Origin: a bacterium
GTDB lineage: Bacteria; Armatimonadota; Abditibacteriia; Abditibacteriales; Abditibacteriaceae
Reading direction: 5' to 3'
NCBI GenBank assembly: GCA_004172935.1
Contig: SDZD01000006.1
Span: 62,001-126,000, forward strand
Length of the DNA: 64,000 bases
How positions within the stretch are numbered: the stretch's first letter is position 1; each line of letters opens with the position of its first letter. Under the pieces are notes generated by a model. That model searched no databases and was not told the origin of the DNA. It saw nothing but the letters and a program-made list of their open reading frames with translations. The position numbers were made by a program, and so were the translations under genes. Of this stretch, positions 52,428 through 62,042 are shown piece by piece.

Positions 52428-54299
52428 TTATTCTACCGTCACGCTTTTGGCGAGGTTACGGGGTTGATCGACATCGTGGCCCCGAAGCAGTGCGATGTGA
52501 TAGGCCAACAATTGCAGCGGAAGGGCCACGATGAACGGGGTGAACGACTCGGTGAGTTCGGGCACACGCAGCACGTAGTCGGCGTTATCGGCGATGAGTT
52601 CGTCGTCCTGTGCGGCGATGGCGATGAGTTTGCCTCGGCGGGCACGGACTTCCTGCATGTTGGACAGGATTTTCTCGTAGGTGGGGCCTTGTGTCGCGAT
52701 GGCGACGACGGGCATTAACTCGTCGATGAGGGCGATGGGGCCGTGTTTGAGTTCGCCCGCGCTGTAGCCTTCGGCGTGGATGTAAGAGATTTCCTTGAGT
52801 TTCAAGGCGCCTTCGAGGGCTGACGGGGTGCCAAAGTTACGACCGATGAAGAGGGCGTGCTGGCAAGCCCAGAAGCGCGAGGCGACCTTCTCGACTTCGC
52901 TGGTGTCCTTGAGAATCTGGCGCATGACGCGCGGCAATTCGGCGAATTTTTCGAGGCGGCGCTTCATGCGGGCGGCATCGACCTGACCGTGAACGCGGCC
53001 CAGATGGAGGCTGAGCAGGTAAAGCGCGCCCAATTGTCCGATGAAGGCTTTCGTGGAAGCGACCGAGATTTCGGGGCCAGCGTTGGTGTAGATGACACCA
53101 TCGGATGCGCGCACGATGCTGGACGCGGGCATGTTGACAATCGAGATGACCTTGAGGCCGCGCTCTTTGGCTTCCTGAACGCCCGCGAGGGTATCGGCGG
53201 TTTCGCCCGACTGCGAGATGGCGATGACTAGGGTATCTTCGCCCAGAATGGCGCCCTTGGCGTGGGCGGCAACGTTGCGATAGCGAAATTCGCTGGAGGT
53301 ATCGACATCGACGGAGATGAGGCCCAGACGCTCGATGAGCAGTTTGCCGACGAGGCCAGCGTGCCATGAGGTGCCGCACGCTTGAATGAAGATGCGGCGT
53401 ACTCCGCGCAACTCTTCATCGGTGAGGCCAATGTCGTGGAGTAGGATGTTTTCGCGTGCTTCGTCGGTGTAGCGGCTGAGCAAGCGGTCGATAACTTCGG
53501 GTTGCTCGTGGATTTCCTTGAGCATGAAGTGGGGCCAGTTGCCAAGTTCGGTGGAATCGGGATTCCATTCGAGGTGTTCGCTTTTGCGCTCGCGTTTTTC
53601 GCCGTCGTGGAGGCCAAATAGTTCGACGCTGTTTTTGCCCAGAACCGCGATTTCGCCGTTGTTGAGGAAGATGATGTCGCGCGTCCACTTCAAGATGGCG
53701 AGCGGGTCGGAGGCGCAGAAGTTTTCGCCGTTGCCGACGCCGACCACGAGTGGCGAGGTTTGCCGAACTGCTACTACGGTTTCGGGGAAATCGGCGTGCA
53801 TGACGGCGAGTGCATAAGCGCCGCGCACGTTGCTAAGGGCAGTGCGGATGGCGCCAACCAGGTCGCCGGGCTTTTGGTCGTAGGCGCGCTTAATGAGGTT
53901 GGGCAGAACTTCGGTATCGGTTTGCGAGTGAAAATGTATGCCCTGCGCTTCAAGTTCGACGCGCAGTTCGGCGTAGTTCTCGATGATGCCGTTGTGAACC
54001 ACGAACACCGTGCTGGTTGAATCGGCATGGGGGTGGCAGTTGGTTTCGCTGGGGCGACCATGCGTGGCCCAGCGGGTGTGACCGATGCCGACATGCCCCT
54101 CAAGGGGGGCGTTTTGCAGCGACGAGCGCAGGTTTTCGAGCTTCCCGACCGCGCGGCGCAATTCGATGCCGCTGCCGCCATTATTGCGCGCCACTGCGAC
54201 GCCCGCTGAGTCGTAGCCGCGATATTCGAGCTTAGACAGACCGCCCGTTAAAACGGGCGCGGCGCTTCCGGCGCCCACGTATCCGACAATTCCACACAT
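52428..54299 (-). CDS. glmS: Glutamine-fructose-6-phosphate aminotransferase
   Basis: A 623-residue enzyme making glucosamine 6-phosphate for peptidoglycan and lipopolysaccharide. Cys2 (MCGIVGYVG) is the glutaminase nucleophile; GHTRWATHG and ATVFVVHNG-like segments follow. The two SIS isomerase domains contain ACGTSWHAG, ISQSGETADT, and ELKHGPIALID; the C-terminus ends NLAKSVTVE. No glmS ribozyme-like structure was recognised in the very short leader. TACTCT lies exactly 8 nt before the ATG. Confidence 0.97.
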   Translation of the reverse strand: MCGIVGYVGAGSAAPVLTGGLSKLEYRGYDSAGVAVARNNGGSGIELRRAVGKLENLRSSLQNAPLEGHVGIGHTRWATHGRPSETNCHPHADSTSTVFVVHNGIIENYAELRVELEAQGIHFHSQTDTEVLPNLIKRAYDQKPGDLVGAIRTALSNVRGAYALAVMHADFPETVVAVRQTSPLVVGVGNGENFCASDPLAILKWTRDIIFLNNGEIAVLGKNSVELFGLHDGEKRERKSEHLEWNPDSTELGNWPHFMLKEIHEQPEVIDRLLSRYTDEARENILLHDIGLTDEELRGVRRIFIQACGTSWHAGLVGKLLIERLGLISVDVDTSSEFRYRNVAAHAKGAILGEDTLVIAISQSGETADTLAGVQEAKERGLKVISIVNMPASSIVRASDGVIYTNAGPEISVASTKAFIGQLGALYLLSLHLGRVHGQVDAARMKRRLEKFAELPRVMRQILKDTSEVEKVASRFWACQHALFIGRNFGTPSALEGALKLKEISYIHAEGYSAGELKHGPIALIDELMPVVAIATQGPTYEKILSNMQEVRARRGKLIAIAAQDDELIADNADYVLRVPELTESFTPFIVALPLQLLAYHIALLRGHDVDQPRNLAKSVTVE

Positions 54300-54307
54300 G
54301 ATGCTTT

Positions 54308-54313
54308 AGAGTA
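54308..54313 (-). promoter_or_regulatory. TACTCT box 8 nt before glmS ATG
   Basis: On the minus strand TACTCT is followed by 8 nt (AAAGCATC) and the ATG. No Shine-Dalgarno is seen. The ATG-proximal position would give a leaderless transcript and would leave no room for a glmS riboswitch. Confidence 0.45.
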
Positions 54314-54324
54314 AACGGCGATTT

Positions 54325-55230
54325 TCAGGCGCCGGATTGTTTTTTGAGTTCCTCCACTCCCAGTAAGAGACGAGGGCCGGGGCGAAGCAGCCAGTCGCCG
54401 TTCGCCACCAATATTCGCCCTTTCCTGATGCATGGCAGTTTGGCAAGAGCCGCATTAGCGCGCAGGGCAGCTAACACCTGTGCTTTGGGTTTGCTTGACG
54501 GAACGATCACAACATCAGGCGGAGTGACCAGCAGCGACTCGAAGTTGACTTGTTTGTAGCCCTCAATTTTCAGCTTATCGGCGATGTTGGTGAATCCTGC
54601 ATGGCGCACTGTATCGGAAACCAGAGTTCCCTTTCCTGCAATCCAGCCCGCCGAATCGCCTGTTTGCACGAGCGCTGTCAGAGGAGCTTTAGGCAGGGCA
54701 ATGTCGAATTTCTTCGCGAGGGTTTCGGCTTCGGTTGATTTGCCTATCCAGGCGCCGAGTTTTCGGAAATCGGCGGCGAGCGATTTGAAGTTGGTGGTGG
54801 TGAGGGCGGCGACGGGGACGCCGATTTTTGTTTGCCAGTCGTTGAAGCGGGCGTTGTTGCTGGTTTCGCCCTGCACGACGATGAGGTCGGGGCGAAGCGC
54901 GAGACACTGCTCTACGTTGGGGCCATTGAAGTTGCCGCCAATGGCGACTTTCTTGGCGGCTTCGGGATAGTTGGCGTAGTCGTCGCGCCCGACGAGTTGA
55001 GACTGCGCACCGAGGACGAACATGGTTTCGACTGCTCCGGGGCCAATAACGATGACCCGTTTGGCGGGCGCCGTGAGATTGATGGGGCGCCCTAAATCGT
55101 CACTGGGGGATTGGAAACCCAATCCAATTTGCTTGAGGCCATTAACCGGAGCGGGTCTGGTGCGCGAGCATCCGCTGACGCCGAATACAGTCAGGGAAAG
55201 CAGACCCAGGGCGAGGAAACGAGGAAACAC
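54325..55230 (-). CDS. BtuF/FhuD-like substrate-binding lipoprotein
   Basis: A 301-residue periplasmic binding protein with a helical backbone. A lipobox FGVSGC gives Cys21. The domain has the family RPINLTAPAKRVIVIGPGAVETMFVLGA start, ALRPDLIVVQGETSN in lobe 1, and FESLLVTPPDVVIVPSS and GPRLLLGVEEL in lobe 2. Cobalamin, siderophore or haem-type ligands are typical; which one is open, and no permease or ATPase gene is adjacent. Start is GTG at 55230. Confidence 0.88.
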   Translation of the reverse strand: MFPRFLALGLLSLTVFGVSGCSRTRPAPVNGLKQIGLGFQSPSDDLGRPINLTAPAKRVIVIGPGAVETMFVLGAQSQLVGRDDYANYPEAAKKVAIGGNFNGPNVEQCLALRPDLIVVQGETSNNARFNDWQTKIGVPVAALTTTNFKSLAADFRKLGAWIGKSTEAETLAKKFDIALPKAPLTALVQTGDSAGWIAGKGTLVSDTVRHAGFTNIADKLKIEGYKQVNFESLLVTPPDVVIVPSSKPKAQVLAALRANAALAKLPCIRKGRILVANGDWLLRPGPRLLLGVEELKKQSGA

Positions 55231-55258
55231 GGCTTTAGTTCACCAGTTCGGGCACTTT

Positions 55259-55792
55259 TTAGGCTTGTTGAACCTGATTGTGCCAGTCGTAGAGGAAAAT
55301 CATCAGGTCTTGAAGGGCGCCTTCGGAGAGGGTGTCGGGGTAGGTGTAGCGGACTTTGTTGATATAGCCGCCATCGGTTCGAAGGGCCAAGTGCGAGTAG
55401 CGCATTCCCTCGTAGTCGGTTTGAGGGCCGGGGGCCTGACGGTAGTAGAAAGCGGCCCACAGGTACATGGGAAGCGGAGCATCGTCGGGCAGGTGCAGGT
55501 ACTGCGATGCCTTGACTTCGAGGTCGAGCAGGACGCCGCGCTCGGCGATTGCCATGACATCTCCGCACGCCGCTTGATAGAACTCAGCGACGCGCGGCGA
55601 GGTAATGTCGTTGGGGATGTCCTTGATGCCGAGGTCGTAGAGATAGATGTCGGCTTTGGTGCCGTTGGGCGAGACGTAGCGGAATTGCACGCCCATGCGG
55701 GCATCCTCGAAAATGGTGGTTTCGTGGTAGCGGAGAGTGCCAACAATTTTGGGGAGGCGTGACTCCATTTTGAAGAGAGGTATGGGTGTCAT
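55259..55792 (-). CDS. Hypothetical protein
   Basis: A 177-residue soluble protein I do not recognise. It contains FRYVSPNGTKADIYLYDLG and YLHLPDDAPLPMYLWAAFYY, and the C-terminus has KVRYTYPDTLSEGALQDLM, suggesting a beta-rich fold that may recognise a small ligand. No signal peptide is present. It lies 28 bp upstream of the binding lipoprotein gene on the same strand and may be cotranscribed. Confidence 0.6.
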   Translation of the reverse strand: MTPIPLFKMESRLPKIVGTLRYHETTIFEDARMGVQFRYVSPNGTKADIYLYDLGIKDIPNDITSPRVAEFYQAACGDVMAIAERGVLLDLEVKASQYLHLPDDAPLPMYLWAAFYYRQAPGPQTDYEGMRYSHLALRTDGGYINKVRYTYPDTLSEGALQDLMIFLYDWHNQVQQA

Positions 55793-55918
55793 GATGAGAA
55801 TTCGTCGTGACGCCCGTGTGAGATTTTTGCGTCACCCACCTCATTTTATGGCTTTCGGGAGTGAGCTTCGAGTTTTCGATTTTTGCCCTCGTAGGTCTTG
55901 GATTTCTAGCCTGCTTCT

Positions 55919-56305
55919 TTAGCGGATGCTGAGGGGGAGGCGGTAGTTGCCGCTGCGGGCGTCGGTGGCCATCTGGTTGACGGCTACTCGGATGCGGTAG
56001 TCGCCGCTTTCGGTGAGGCGGGTTTTGAATTGGTAGCGCTTGTCTTCGATGAGGTTGCGGCCTGATGGTGATGTGATGAAGATCATGGGGACGAAGCCAC
56101 GAGTGGTGGAACTGATGGACATGTTGAGGGTTTGGCCTCGGCGGGCGCGCACTATGTAGATGTGATTGGAGCGGGCGGGAGTCGAGTAGCCGCGCAAGAC
56201 TGTGTAGGTGCTGCCGGGGCGGAAATGAACGCGCGAGGTGGGAGTGCTGGCGAAGCAGGTGAGGGCGGAGGTGGCGAGGAGGGCAGTTGTGAGCAGAATT
56301 TTCAT
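55919..56305 (-). CDS. Small secreted protein
   Basis: A 128-residue exported protein. A signal peptide (MKILLTTALLATSALTCFAS) is followed by a beta-sandwich-like region (IYIVRARRGQTLNMSISSTT, TRLTESGDYRIRVAVN) similar in rhythm to bacterial pre-peptidase C-terminal (PPC) domains. Such domains often bind polysaccharide or support secretion, but here the domain stands alone. AGGAAG lies 9 nt before the ATG. Confidence 0.65.
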   Translation of the reverse strand: MKILLTTALLATSALTCFASTPTSRVHFRPGSTYTVLRGYSTPARSNHIYIVRARRGQTLNMSISSTTRGFVPMIFITSPSGRNLIEDKRYQFKTRLTESGDYRIRVAVNQMATDARSGNYRLPLSIR

Positions 56306-56585
56306 GGTGAGAATCTTCCTGCGAAAAGTGTTCCAGTGCCTTTGTTGCTGGCAAATCTCAGTGGAAAGTGGGTTTAGAAAGTGCTTGTGATGGGTATATT
56401 ATCGTGCCGGAGCGTTTCGGCATGTTTACATCGAAAGCGAAATTGAGTTTTGAGGTGATGCTTCACTCGCGTAGTGACGGGCTTTTCCTGTTCTGCAAAA
56501 ACGCGGGCTTATTCGTTGAATCCGTAGAATTTGGGGGTTCAGCACAAAACACGGCTTTCGAACTCTTGTCTTCCAAACATCCCAT

Positions 56586-59500
56586 ATGCGATATTTGACC
56601 GGCTTGGCCCTGAGCGTATGCGCTTTGGGGAGTACGCCCACTTTTGCGGCCCGATCTATGACTATCAATAACCTGCGTTGCGAAAACGTGCCCAACCCTT
56701 TGGGAATAGCAGAGCAGAGACCACGTCTCGCCTGGAAACTTGATTCTGAGGCGCGTGGCGCCAAGCAGGTTGCCTATCGTGTTTTGGTGGCCTCGCGTCC
56801 CGAATTGCTTTCCAATGATGAGGGCGATTTGTGGGATAGCGGACAGGTGCAGTCGGGAGAGACGACGGGAATTATCTATGCGGGTAAGCCGCTGTTTTCG
56901 GGACAGCGCTATCACTGGAAAGTGCGCGTCGTGGATGCGGCGGGCAAGGTTTCTGAGAGCGCTCTGGCTTTCTGGCAGATGGGTTTACTGGCGAAAAGCG
57001 ACTGGCACGGCCAGTGGATTGGCTATGTGGCGCCCAAGGCGGAGGCCAACAACATTCCTACGCTAGAGAAGGCATCGTGGATTTGGTATCCCGAAGGCGA
57101 CCCGACCAAAGATGCTCCCGTCGCGACCCGCTGGTTTCGGCGCAACGTAACGGTGCCCGCTGGGCGCGCCGTGCAGAACGCGACTTTGCGCGTTGCCGCC
57201 GACAACTCGGCGGTTATTTACATCAATGGCAAGGAGATTGGGCGGGCGCGCGATTCGTGGAAGTCGCGTAAAACCTATGAGTTGAAAGATGCGCTTGTGC
57301 CCGGTGACAATGTGGTGGCGATTTCGGTTGCCAATGAAGGCACTGCCCCCGGCCCTGCGGGATTAGCGGCGCAGTTGGACATTAAGTTCGCCGAGGAAGA
57401 GCCGATTTCGATTGTGACGGATGCGCAGTGGAAGGCGATCAATGAGCAAGGCGATGGTTGGCAGACGAGCGCTTTCAACGATGGCGATTGGGTGGCAGCG
57501 AAGAGTTTGGTTGCGGTTGGCGAAGGCCCGTGGGGAGAGATTGCCAGTGGCTCGATTATCACCGCGCCGCCCGCGCCTTATTTGCGGCACTGCTTCACTA
57601 TTGACGGGAAAATCAAGCGGGCGACGGCCTACATTTGCGGACTTGGTTTGTACGAGATGAGCTTGAACGGGCGCAAAGTGGGCGACCATGTGCTTGACCC
57701 CGCGTGGACACGTTATGACCGCCGCTCGCTGTATGTCGCTTATGATGTGACGGAGAATTTGAAGAATGGGCGTAACGCGGTTGGTGTGGTGCTGGGAACG
57801 GGGCACTACGACGACCATGTGCTGGCGGTGTGGGATTTTGAGAAAGCCTCATGGCGCGATAATCCGAAATTGATGTTGGAAATGCGCGTCGATTACGAGG
57901 ACGGGCGCCAACAGGTGATTAGCAGCAACGATTCGTGGAAAGCTTCGACGGGGCCGATTTTGTTCGATAGCATTTCGGGCGGCGAGCGCTACGACGCGCG
58001 CTTAGAAATGGCGGGTTGGGATACAGCCAATTACAACGACAGCGCCTGGAAAAATGTTGAATTAGCAGAGGCTGTGAAGGGGAATTTGGTGGCTCAGATT
58101 GCGCCACCAATCAAGCACACGCAAACCATCGTGCCCATCAAGATAACCGAGCCGAAGCCGGGGGTATTCATCTTCGACATGGGGCAGAATTTCGCGGGCG
58201 TGCCGGAACTGCATGTTTCGGGGCCAGCGGGGACGAAAGTGACGATGCGCTGCGCCGAACTGCTGCATGACGACGGTACGCTCGACGCCAGCAACATCGA
58301 AAACTTCGTGAAGCGCCGCGATACCGAGCAGCTGTTCCAGAACGACAGCTACATTTTGAAGGGCGAGGGCCGCGAGGTGTGGAGTCCGCGTTTTACCTAC
58401 CACGGTTTGCAATATGTCGAGGTGACTGGATTTCCCGGTAAGCCGACGCTGGATAATTTGCGCGGACTGGTGCAGCATTCGGCGTTTGATGCTGTAGGGA
58501 GTTTCGAATGTTCGGATGAGATGCTGAATCGCACGCAGCAGAACACGCTGTGGGCGTACATCAGCAATTTTCACGGCTATCCCAGCGATTGCCCACAGCG
58601 CGAAAAGAATGGCTGGATGGGAGACGCGCATTTGGCTGCTGAGATGGGGCTGTATAACTTCGATGGCGCTGCCAACTATGAGAAATGGTTGGATGACATT
58701 CATGACGAGCAGAAAGAGAATGGTGTGTTGCCCGGCATCGTACCGACCAGTGGGTGGGGGTATAGTTGGGGCAATGGCCCGGCATGGGATAGCGCTTATC
58801 CGCTCATCGTGTGGTATTTGTATCAGTACCGCGATGACAAGCGCGTTTTGGAGAAGCATTACGACCGCTTGAAGCTGTATGTCGATTATGTAACGACGCG
58901 CTCCAAGGATGGCATCGTCGGGTTTGGTTTGAACGACTGGCTGGCGCCTAAAACCAAAACTCCGGTAGAAGTGACTGATACGGGGTACTATTACGCCGAC
59001 ACTCGCATCGTGGCGCAGATCGCCGAGATTTTGGGCAAGAGCGAAGACGCGCGCCGCTATTCGGAGTTAGCGCAGAGCATTAAAGTCGCGTTCAACAAGG
59101 AGTTTTACAACGCACAGACTCACCTCTATTCCAATGGGAGCCTGACGGCGCAGAGTTGTGCGCTGTATCAGGGGTTAGTGCCCGACGAGAATAAGTCCGC
59201 TGTAGTTGAGGCGCTTGTTGACGAAATCAAAAATCAGGGCTACCACATGGATGTCGGAATTTTGGGCGCCAAATATATCTTGAATGCGCTCGCCGAGAAT
59301 GGGCGCGCGGATGTCGCTTATCAGATGCTGATGGTGAAAACCGAGCCGAGTTACGGCAACTGGATAGAACGCGGCGCCACCACGCTGTGGGAAGAGTGGA
59401 ATGGCAATCAGTCGCGCAACCACATCATGTTCGGCGATGTGAGCGCCTGGTTCTACAAATATCTCGCCGGTATCCAAGCGGGAAGTCCCGGTTTTAAAAC

Positions 59501-59807
59501 TATCGTGTTGCAGCCGCATGTGCTGGGCAATTTGACTTCGGCGCGCGCTAGTTACAACAGCGTGCAGGGCAAAATCGTCAGTGAGTGGAAGGTCGAGGGC
59601 AGCCAATTCAATTGGAATGTGACGGTGCCCGCCAATACAACGGCGACAGTGATGGTGCCGTGCAATGAAGGGACAGCTGTGACGGAAAGCGGACATCCTA
59701 TCACCGAGACAGCGGGACTACGCTTTTTACGATGGGAAAAGGGGTACGCGGTTTATGCGGCTGAGGCGGGGAGTTATCGGTTCAAGTGCGCTGTGAATGG
59801 GGATTGA
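56586..59807 (+). CDS. Secreted alpha-L-rhamnosidase, GH78
   Basis: A 1073-residue multi-domain enzyme that releases rhamnose from plant or bacterial glycans. After a short signal peptide (ends TFAAR) comes a fibronectin-like N-domain (VPNPLGIAEQRPRLAWKL). A jelly-roll insertion (~155-280, RWFRRNVTVPAG, then GDNVVAISVANEG) resembles a carbohydrate-binding module. The (alpha/alpha)6 catalytic barrel has the general-acid region WMGDAHLAAEMGLYNFDG and GVLPGIVPTSG, plus ERGATTLWEEWNG. No close paralogue is nearby. It has no Shine-Dalgarno. Confidence 0.95.
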   Translation: MRYLTGLALSVCALGSTPTFAARSMTINNLRCENVPNPLGIAEQRPRLAWKLDSEARGAKQVAYRVLVASRPELLSNDEGDLWDSGQVQSGETTGIIYAGKPLFSGQRYHWKVRVVDAAGKVSESALAFWQMGLLAKSDWHGQWIGYVAPKAEANNIPTLEKASWIWYPEGDPTKDAPVATRWFRRNVTVPAGRAVQNATLRVAADNSAVIYINGKEIGRARDSWKSRKTYELKDALVPGDNVVAISVANEGTAPGPAGLAAQLDIKFAEEEPISIVTDAQWKAINEQGDGWQTSAFNDGDWVAAKSLVAVGEGPWGEIASGSIITAPPAPYLRHCFTIDGKIKRATAYICGLGLYEMSLNGRKVGDHVLDPAWTRYDRRSLYVAYDVTENLKNGRNAVGVVLGTGHYDDHVLAVWDFEKASWRDNPKLMLEMRVDYEDGRQQVISSNDSWKASTGPILFDSISGGERYDARLEMAGWDTANYNDSAWKNVELAEAVKGNLVAQIAPPIKHTQTIVPIKITEPKPGVFIFDMGQNFAGVPELHVSGPAGTKVTMRCAELLHDDGTLDASNIENFVKRRDTEQLFQNDSYILKGEGREVWSPRFTYHGLQYVEVTGFPGKPTLDNLRGLVQHSAFDAVGSFECSDEMLNRTQQNTLWAYISNFHGYPSDCPQREKNGWMGDAHLAAEMGLYNFDGAANYEKWLDDIHDEQKENGVLPGIVPTSGWGYSWGNGPAWDSAYPLIVWYLYQYRDDKRVLEKHYDRLKLYVDYVTTRSKDGIVGFGLNDWLAPKTKTPVEVTDTGYYYADTRIVAQIAEILGKSEDARRYSELAQSIKVAFNKEFYNAQTHLYSNGSLTAQSCALYQGLVPDENKSAVVEALVDEIKNQGYHMDVGILGAKYILNALAENGRADVAYQMLMVKTEPSYGNWIERGATTLWEEWNGNQSRNHIMFGDVSAWFYKYLAGIQAGSPGFKTIVLQPHVLGNLTSARASYNSVQGKIVSEWKVEGSQFNWNVTVPANTTATVMVPCNEGTAVTESGHPITETAGLRFLRWEKGYAVYAAEAGSYRFKCAVNGD

Positions 59808-59855
59808 GGGGCTAATTTTTGATCGCCTCATCCATTTGTGACAGGGAACTGTTCG

Positions 59856-59881
59856 AGGGCGAATACAAGATTCGCCCCTAC
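59856..59881 (-). repeat. REP-like element, 26 nt (reverse orientation)
   Basis: Read on the minus strand it is GTAGGGGCGAA, 7 nt, TTCGCCCT, with one difference from 19859-19884. It lies in the gap between the rhamnosidase and the acetylesterase. Confidence 0.8.
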
Positions 59882-59912
59882 AATGGAGCCGTCGCCCAAT
59901 TCTCACGAACGA

Positions 59913-59962
59913 GCAACCATCCGTAATGGCAACCACGTGGAATTGTGCCTATGGATGGTTGC
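59913..59962. repeat. Inverted repeat related to REP family
   Basis: GCAACCATCC (59913-59922) and GGATGGTTGC (59953-59962) are perfect 10-nt arms around a GGCAACCACGTGG core, which matches the RAYT-adjacent palindrome at 7766-7887. It may be a decayed REP doublet. Confidence 0.55.
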
Positions 59963-59976
59963 CATGCATAGGTAAA

Positions 59977-60019
59977 ACAAAGAGGGCGCTACTGGAAATT
60001 CCAGTAGCGCCCTCTTTGT
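59977..60019. terminator. Terminator hairpin between rhamnosidase and esterase genes
   Basis: ACAAAGAGGGCGCTACTGG (59977-59995) pairs with 60001-60019 over 19 bp with a 5-nt AAATT spacer that can itself partly pair. On both strands the outer bases give A/T tracts (AAACAAAG and CTTTGTAT), so it could stop transcripts from either side. Confidence 0.85.
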
Positions 60020-60028
60020 ATATGCCGG

Positions 60029-62020
60029 TTATTTGGCTTCTGGCAGAGTTTGGAAGGGGGCGGCGGGGAGGTTGGCGCCGTTGTAGAGGGTGGCGCGGGG
60101 TAGGTTCGACCAGGCGTAGCGCACGTAGACCGGGCGAGGGACCACGGGCGATGTGAGGATGACGCGGTTGCCTTCGATGCGTGGGGTGGCCCAGAACCAG
60201 TTGCGGTCGGCTCCGGCTACAGCAAAGAGGCGGCTTGTGTCTGCGCCTTTGAGCGATAGGCCGCCTTCGGCGTTATTGAATGTCACTGCGACGCTGGCGC
60301 CCTGTGGCGACACCGATTTGACGGAGGGGCCGGAATATTCGACTTTGCGGCCATAGTCTTTAGCCAAAGCGTTGAGGGCGAGGCGAAGGCCAACGTCCTG
60401 CTTGTCTTTGGGATGAATATCCTTTTCGTCGCCGATGTCGGTGGTGATGGCGATGCCTGTGCGCTCGACGGTTTGAGCCGTCTTCATTTGGGCGGCGCGC
60501 AGTTTGGGCCAGTTGTCATTCTTGGGCGTTTCGTCGGGGGCCATGAAGCCCGCCAACTGCACGATGTAGAATGGCAGCGGCGAATCGAAGCGCTTGCGCC
60601 AGTCGCGGATGAGCGTGGGCAGCAAGCGGCTGTACTGTTCGGGGCGCTCGGCGTTGCTTTCGCCCTGATACCAGATGGCGCCTTTGACACCGTATGGCTC
60701 CAATGGGGCGATCATGGCGTTGTACAGCACGTTGACGCGGTTGGGGTTGTTCGGGTCGTTGGGGCGTGGCATCGAGCCGGCTTTGTCTATAGGCACGCTG
60801 ACGCGATATTTCCAAGTGCCATTGATGGCGATGGGTGCTGCACCATCGCGGGTGAGGCGCATCTCGTTGGCGTCGCCAGCAAAGCCGCCGTTGCCGCCAG
60901 TGTCGGTGACGCGAACCGCAATCACGTTGCGTCCGGCTTTGACCTGGGCGCCGGGGACTTTGTACTGGCGTTTATCGCCCCAGCCATTGGTTGTGCCGAT
61001 CTGAGTGCCGTTCCAGTAGGAGACATCCGCATCGTCGATGTTGCCCAACGAAACCGTCAGGTCTTTGCCTGCCCAGTCAGCGGGAATATCCACTGTGCGG
61101 CGGAAGAGCGCGATACCGTCGAAATCGCTCAATTCCTGATTGCCGGAGCCTTCCCATGTGCCGGGGTTGGTGATGCTTTTCCACGTCGAATCATCGCCCT
61201 CAAGGGTGTTCCAGTTGGCTTTGAGGGTTGGGTCATAAGTCGTCAGCCATTTGTTGACACGCTCTTCGAGAGGGAGAGATGACGTGGCGCTCGCGGCTTT
61301 GGCATCGGCGATGTCCTTTGTGAAATCGGGCAGAGCGCCGAGTGATGATTCGCTGACCCATGCTTCGGCGATGGTGCCGCCCCACGATGAGTGGATGAGG
61401 CCAATGGGAACATTCAGTTCCTGATTCAGTTTGCGTCCGAAGAAGTAGGCGGTTGCCGAGAAGCCGCCCCAGGCGCCCTGAGTGATGTTGGCCGGGGTGC
61501 AAACCAACCACTTGCTGTTGACGTTGGTGCGTGGAGTGGTATCGGTGCCTTTGGGGACGGTAAAGAGGCGGATATTGGGATAGTTGGCGGCAGCGATTTC
61601 TTTTTGCGAATCGTTGACCATGCTGATGCCCATTTCCATGTTCGATTGGCCGGAGCAGAGCCACACATCGCCGAACATGACGTTGGTGCGTGTGGTGGTT
61701 TCGGCGGCGCCCGTTACTGTCAGGGTGTAAGGGCCACCTGCCGCGAAGGGGCCGATGCGAGCCATCCATTTACCCGCCGCGTCGGCTTTGGCGGTGGCTG
61801 TTTTATCGGCGATTTTGACTGTGACGCTCTGGCCGGGTGTTGTCCAACCCCAAACGGGGATGGGGCGGTCACGCTGCAAGACGGCGTCGTCGGTGAAAAG
61901 CGGGTGTAAGAACGGCTGGCTTTGAGTGGCGTTCTGGGCGTGTGCGGACATTGGAGTCAACAGGGGCACGGCGGGCGCAACCAAGCCAAGGGCCAAGAGC
62001 GGCAAAAGATGAGATTTCAT
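60029..62020 (-). CDS. Secreted sialate O-acetylesterase-like enzyme
   Basis: A 663-residue exported SGNH/GDSL-type acetylesterase. The signal peptide ends ~AHAQN. An N-terminal beta domain (VLQRDRPIPVWGW) precedes the esterase fold with the nucleophile in WLCSGQSNMEMG and the Gly/Asn and His blocks expected (IWYQGESNA; KDIHPKDKQDVG). A jelly-roll insertion near 300-400 resembles a carbohydrate module. Related enzymes remove acetyl groups from sialate or hemicellulose sugars. With GH78 and GH97 beside it, plant-type glycan deacetylation is likely here. Confidence 0.92.
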   Translation of the reverse strand: MKSHLLPLLALGLVAPAVPLLTPMSAHAQNATQSQPFLHPLFTDDAVLQRDRPIPVWGWTTPGQSVTVKIADKTATAKADAAGKWMARIGPFAAGGPYTLTVTGAAETTTRTNVMFGDVWLCSGQSNMEMGISMVNDSQKEIAAANYPNIRLFTVPKGTDTTPRTNVNSKWLVCTPANITQGAWGGFSATAYFFGRKLNQELNVPIGLIHSSWGGTIAEAWVSESSLGALPDFTKDIADAKAASATSSLPLEERVNKWLTTYDPTLKANWNTLEGDDSTWKSITNPGTWEGSGNQELSDFDGIALFRRTVDIPADWAGKDLTVSLGNIDDADVSYWNGTQIGTTNGWGDKRQYKVPGAQVKAGRNVIAVRVTDTGGNGGFAGDANEMRLTRDGAAPIAINGTWKYRVSVPIDKAGSMPRPNDPNNPNRVNVLYNAMIAPLEPYGVKGAIWYQGESNAERPEQYSRLLPTLIRDWRKRFDSPLPFYIVQLAGFMAPDETPKNDNWPKLRAAQMKTAQTVERTGIAITTDIGDEKDIHPKDKQDVGLRLALNALAKDYGRKVEYSGPSVKSVSPQGASVAVTFNNAEGGLSLKGADTSRLFAVAGADRNWFWATPRIEGNRVILTSPVVPRPVYVRYAWSNLPRATLYNGANLPAAPFQTLPEAK

Positions 62021-62042
62021 GTGTCGATTGGAAATGTGGGGT

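Noticed and set aside
54300-54324. Possible glmS ribozyme
   Set aside because: Only 25 bp separate glmS from the upstream gene, too short for the known ribozyme.
56368-56598. Short frame upstream of the rhamnosidase
   Set aside because: No homology, start signal or conserved features; it overlaps the rhamnosidase start.
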